From contig JASAMV010006597.1 of assembly GCA_030248065.1 (NCBI GenBank), forward strand, positions 1 through 64,000: a stretch of 64,000 bases of DNA, given 5' to 3'. The notes under the pieces are model-generated. The model did not search any database, was not told the DNA's origin, and worked only from the letters and a program-made list of their open reading frames with translations. Of this stretch, positions 63,363 to 64,000 are shown in pieces. Positions within the stretch are counted from its first letter, which is position 1. Each line of letters opens with the position of its first letter. The DNA is from Rhynchonema sp. JSB1_4. Lineage: Eukaryota > Nematoda > Chromadorea > Monhysterida > Xyalidae. The translations under genes were made by a program, and so were the position numbers.

Positions 63363-64000
63363 TTACTGTACTTTAACATTCTCATAAAGTTTTTGGATCA
63401 GAGTGGCGAGGGTAGATGAGTCAATGCCTTCTCTGGTGTTAGGATATTCTAATACGGGAACGGTTACTTCACTAAAGAAAGATTTAATACATTTATCCAG
63501 ATCATTTAGATAATCAATATCTATCCTAGCTTCTTCTGGGCGTGCTCTACGTTTGCATCTTTGCAGGCAAACATTAGGTGGCGTATTTACATACACCCAA
63601 ACATCGACAGGACGAGACAAGCTTGATAGGGTTTTATGAAGTTCCTTACACAATGTAAGTTCACCAAGTTCCAATGGGCAAAACTTGGAATTAAGAAAAA
63701 TTTCATTACTAAATACTGGTCTTTCTATAAGAGAGTACTGGCTTTCTTGCACTGCCCTTTGAATTACTTGTGTTTGTGATGTTAAGCAAGCTAATTGAAA
63801 ATGAAATTTAAAATTAGAATCGGCCTGATAGTACATATCAAGACATTTAGTAGGTTTTTGTTCTGATGCATCACCGGTAATTAAATAAGTCCACTTACCA
63901 AAATCTTCGCCATAAAATTTGATATTTCCGTATTTCGAGTTCCATAATTGTTCAATGAGGGCACCAATAAAGTTTTTGCCACAGGCGATATTCCCTTCAA
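63363..64000 (-). CDS. Deoxynucleoside kinase (partial, N-terminus outside window)
   Basis: Phosphorylates deoxynucleosides for nucleotide salvage. Frame is open from the right edge to TAA at 63365-63363. Visible motifs in order: P-loop EGNIACGKNF (edge), EDFGKW (where animal enzymes have EPV..W), a FKFHFQLACL helix, LIERPVFSNEIF (the ERS-like catalytic/specificity motif), VWVYVNTPPNVCLQRCKRRA and RPEEARIDIDYLNDL (LID, conserved arginines). Divergent from animal dCK/TK2/dNK: P-loop ACGKN instead of GSGK[ST] or ASGKT, and ERP instead of ERS. Intronless over 211 codons, unlike the other genes here; such variants also occur in large DNA viruses, so origin is open. TGTTTCA begins at the stop codon. 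Confidence 0.85.
   Translation of the reverse strand, partial: EGNIACGKNFIGALIEQLWNSKYGNIKFYGEDFGKWTYLITGDASEQKPTKCLDMYYQADSNFKFHFQLACLTSQTQVIQRAVQESQYSLIERPVFSNEIFLNSKFCPLELGELTLCKELHKTLSSLSRPVDVWVYVNTPPNVCLQRCKRRARPEEARIDIDYLNDLDKCIKSFFSEVTVPVLEYPNTREGIDSSTLATLIQKLYENVKVQ

Overview
The window is metazoan nuclear DNA: multi-exon genes with GT-AG introns (many donors read GTTAGT or GTGAGT, many acceptors TTTCAG), very dense small transposons, and no prokaryotic features. A nematode or close relative is the best guess. The evidence is a secreted C-type lectin/CCP gene, a divergent ionotropic-receptor gene, an orcokinin/NLP-14-like neuropeptide precursor, TTTCAG sites just upstream of several start codons (possible trans-splice acceptors), and GCCTAA runs that match the nematode telomere repeat TTAGGC. 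None of these alone is decisive.

Layout. 1-4.6 kb: 3' part of an importin-beta gene (IPO5), minus strand. 5-8 kb: nested transposons and a 60-bp minisatellite. 8.5-13.9 kb: secreted C-type lectin gene, minus strand, whose 3.9-kb second intron is a transposon nest. 14-16.5 kb: a Helitron and a hAT MITE. 16.8-19.2 kb: putative type II membrane glycosyltransferase. 19.4-21.05 kb: large foldback element built from a ~32-bp tandem repeat. 22.2-24.2 kb: ionotropic-glutamate-receptor-like gene. 24.5-26.0 kb: TauD/TfdA-type dioxygenase, minus strand. 26-30.8 kb: transposons, including a 5'-truncated non-LTR retrotransposon. 30.85-34.3 kb: PSMA1. 34.8-38.3 kb: golgin-45 (BLZF1). 39.9-40.9 kb: repeat-peptide neuropeptide precursor, minus strand. 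41-49.9 kb: no recognised genes. 49.9-53.4 kb: adenylate kinase 2, minus strand. 56.4-64 kb: a distinct island of five uninterrupted minus-strand ORFs (repeated small-beta-barrel/cold-shock-like protein, SGNH-hydrolase-like protein, two unrecognised proteins, and a deoxynucleoside kinase running off the edge).

Housekeeping genes (IPO5, PSMA1, BLZF1, AK2) serve as internal controls for splice-site reading; their long introns are long mainly because of MITE insertions, many with exact 8-bp target duplications. At least nine repeat families were resolved: three with 8-bp duplications (hAT-like), three palindromic families sharing TGAAACATT near the hairpin centre, a Helitron pair, mariner-like MITEs and a tandem-repeat foldback. 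The most unusual items are the neuropeptide precursor, the TGAAACATT excess, the ORF island, and a MITE family whose members share termini and core but each carry a different iterated subterminal motif.
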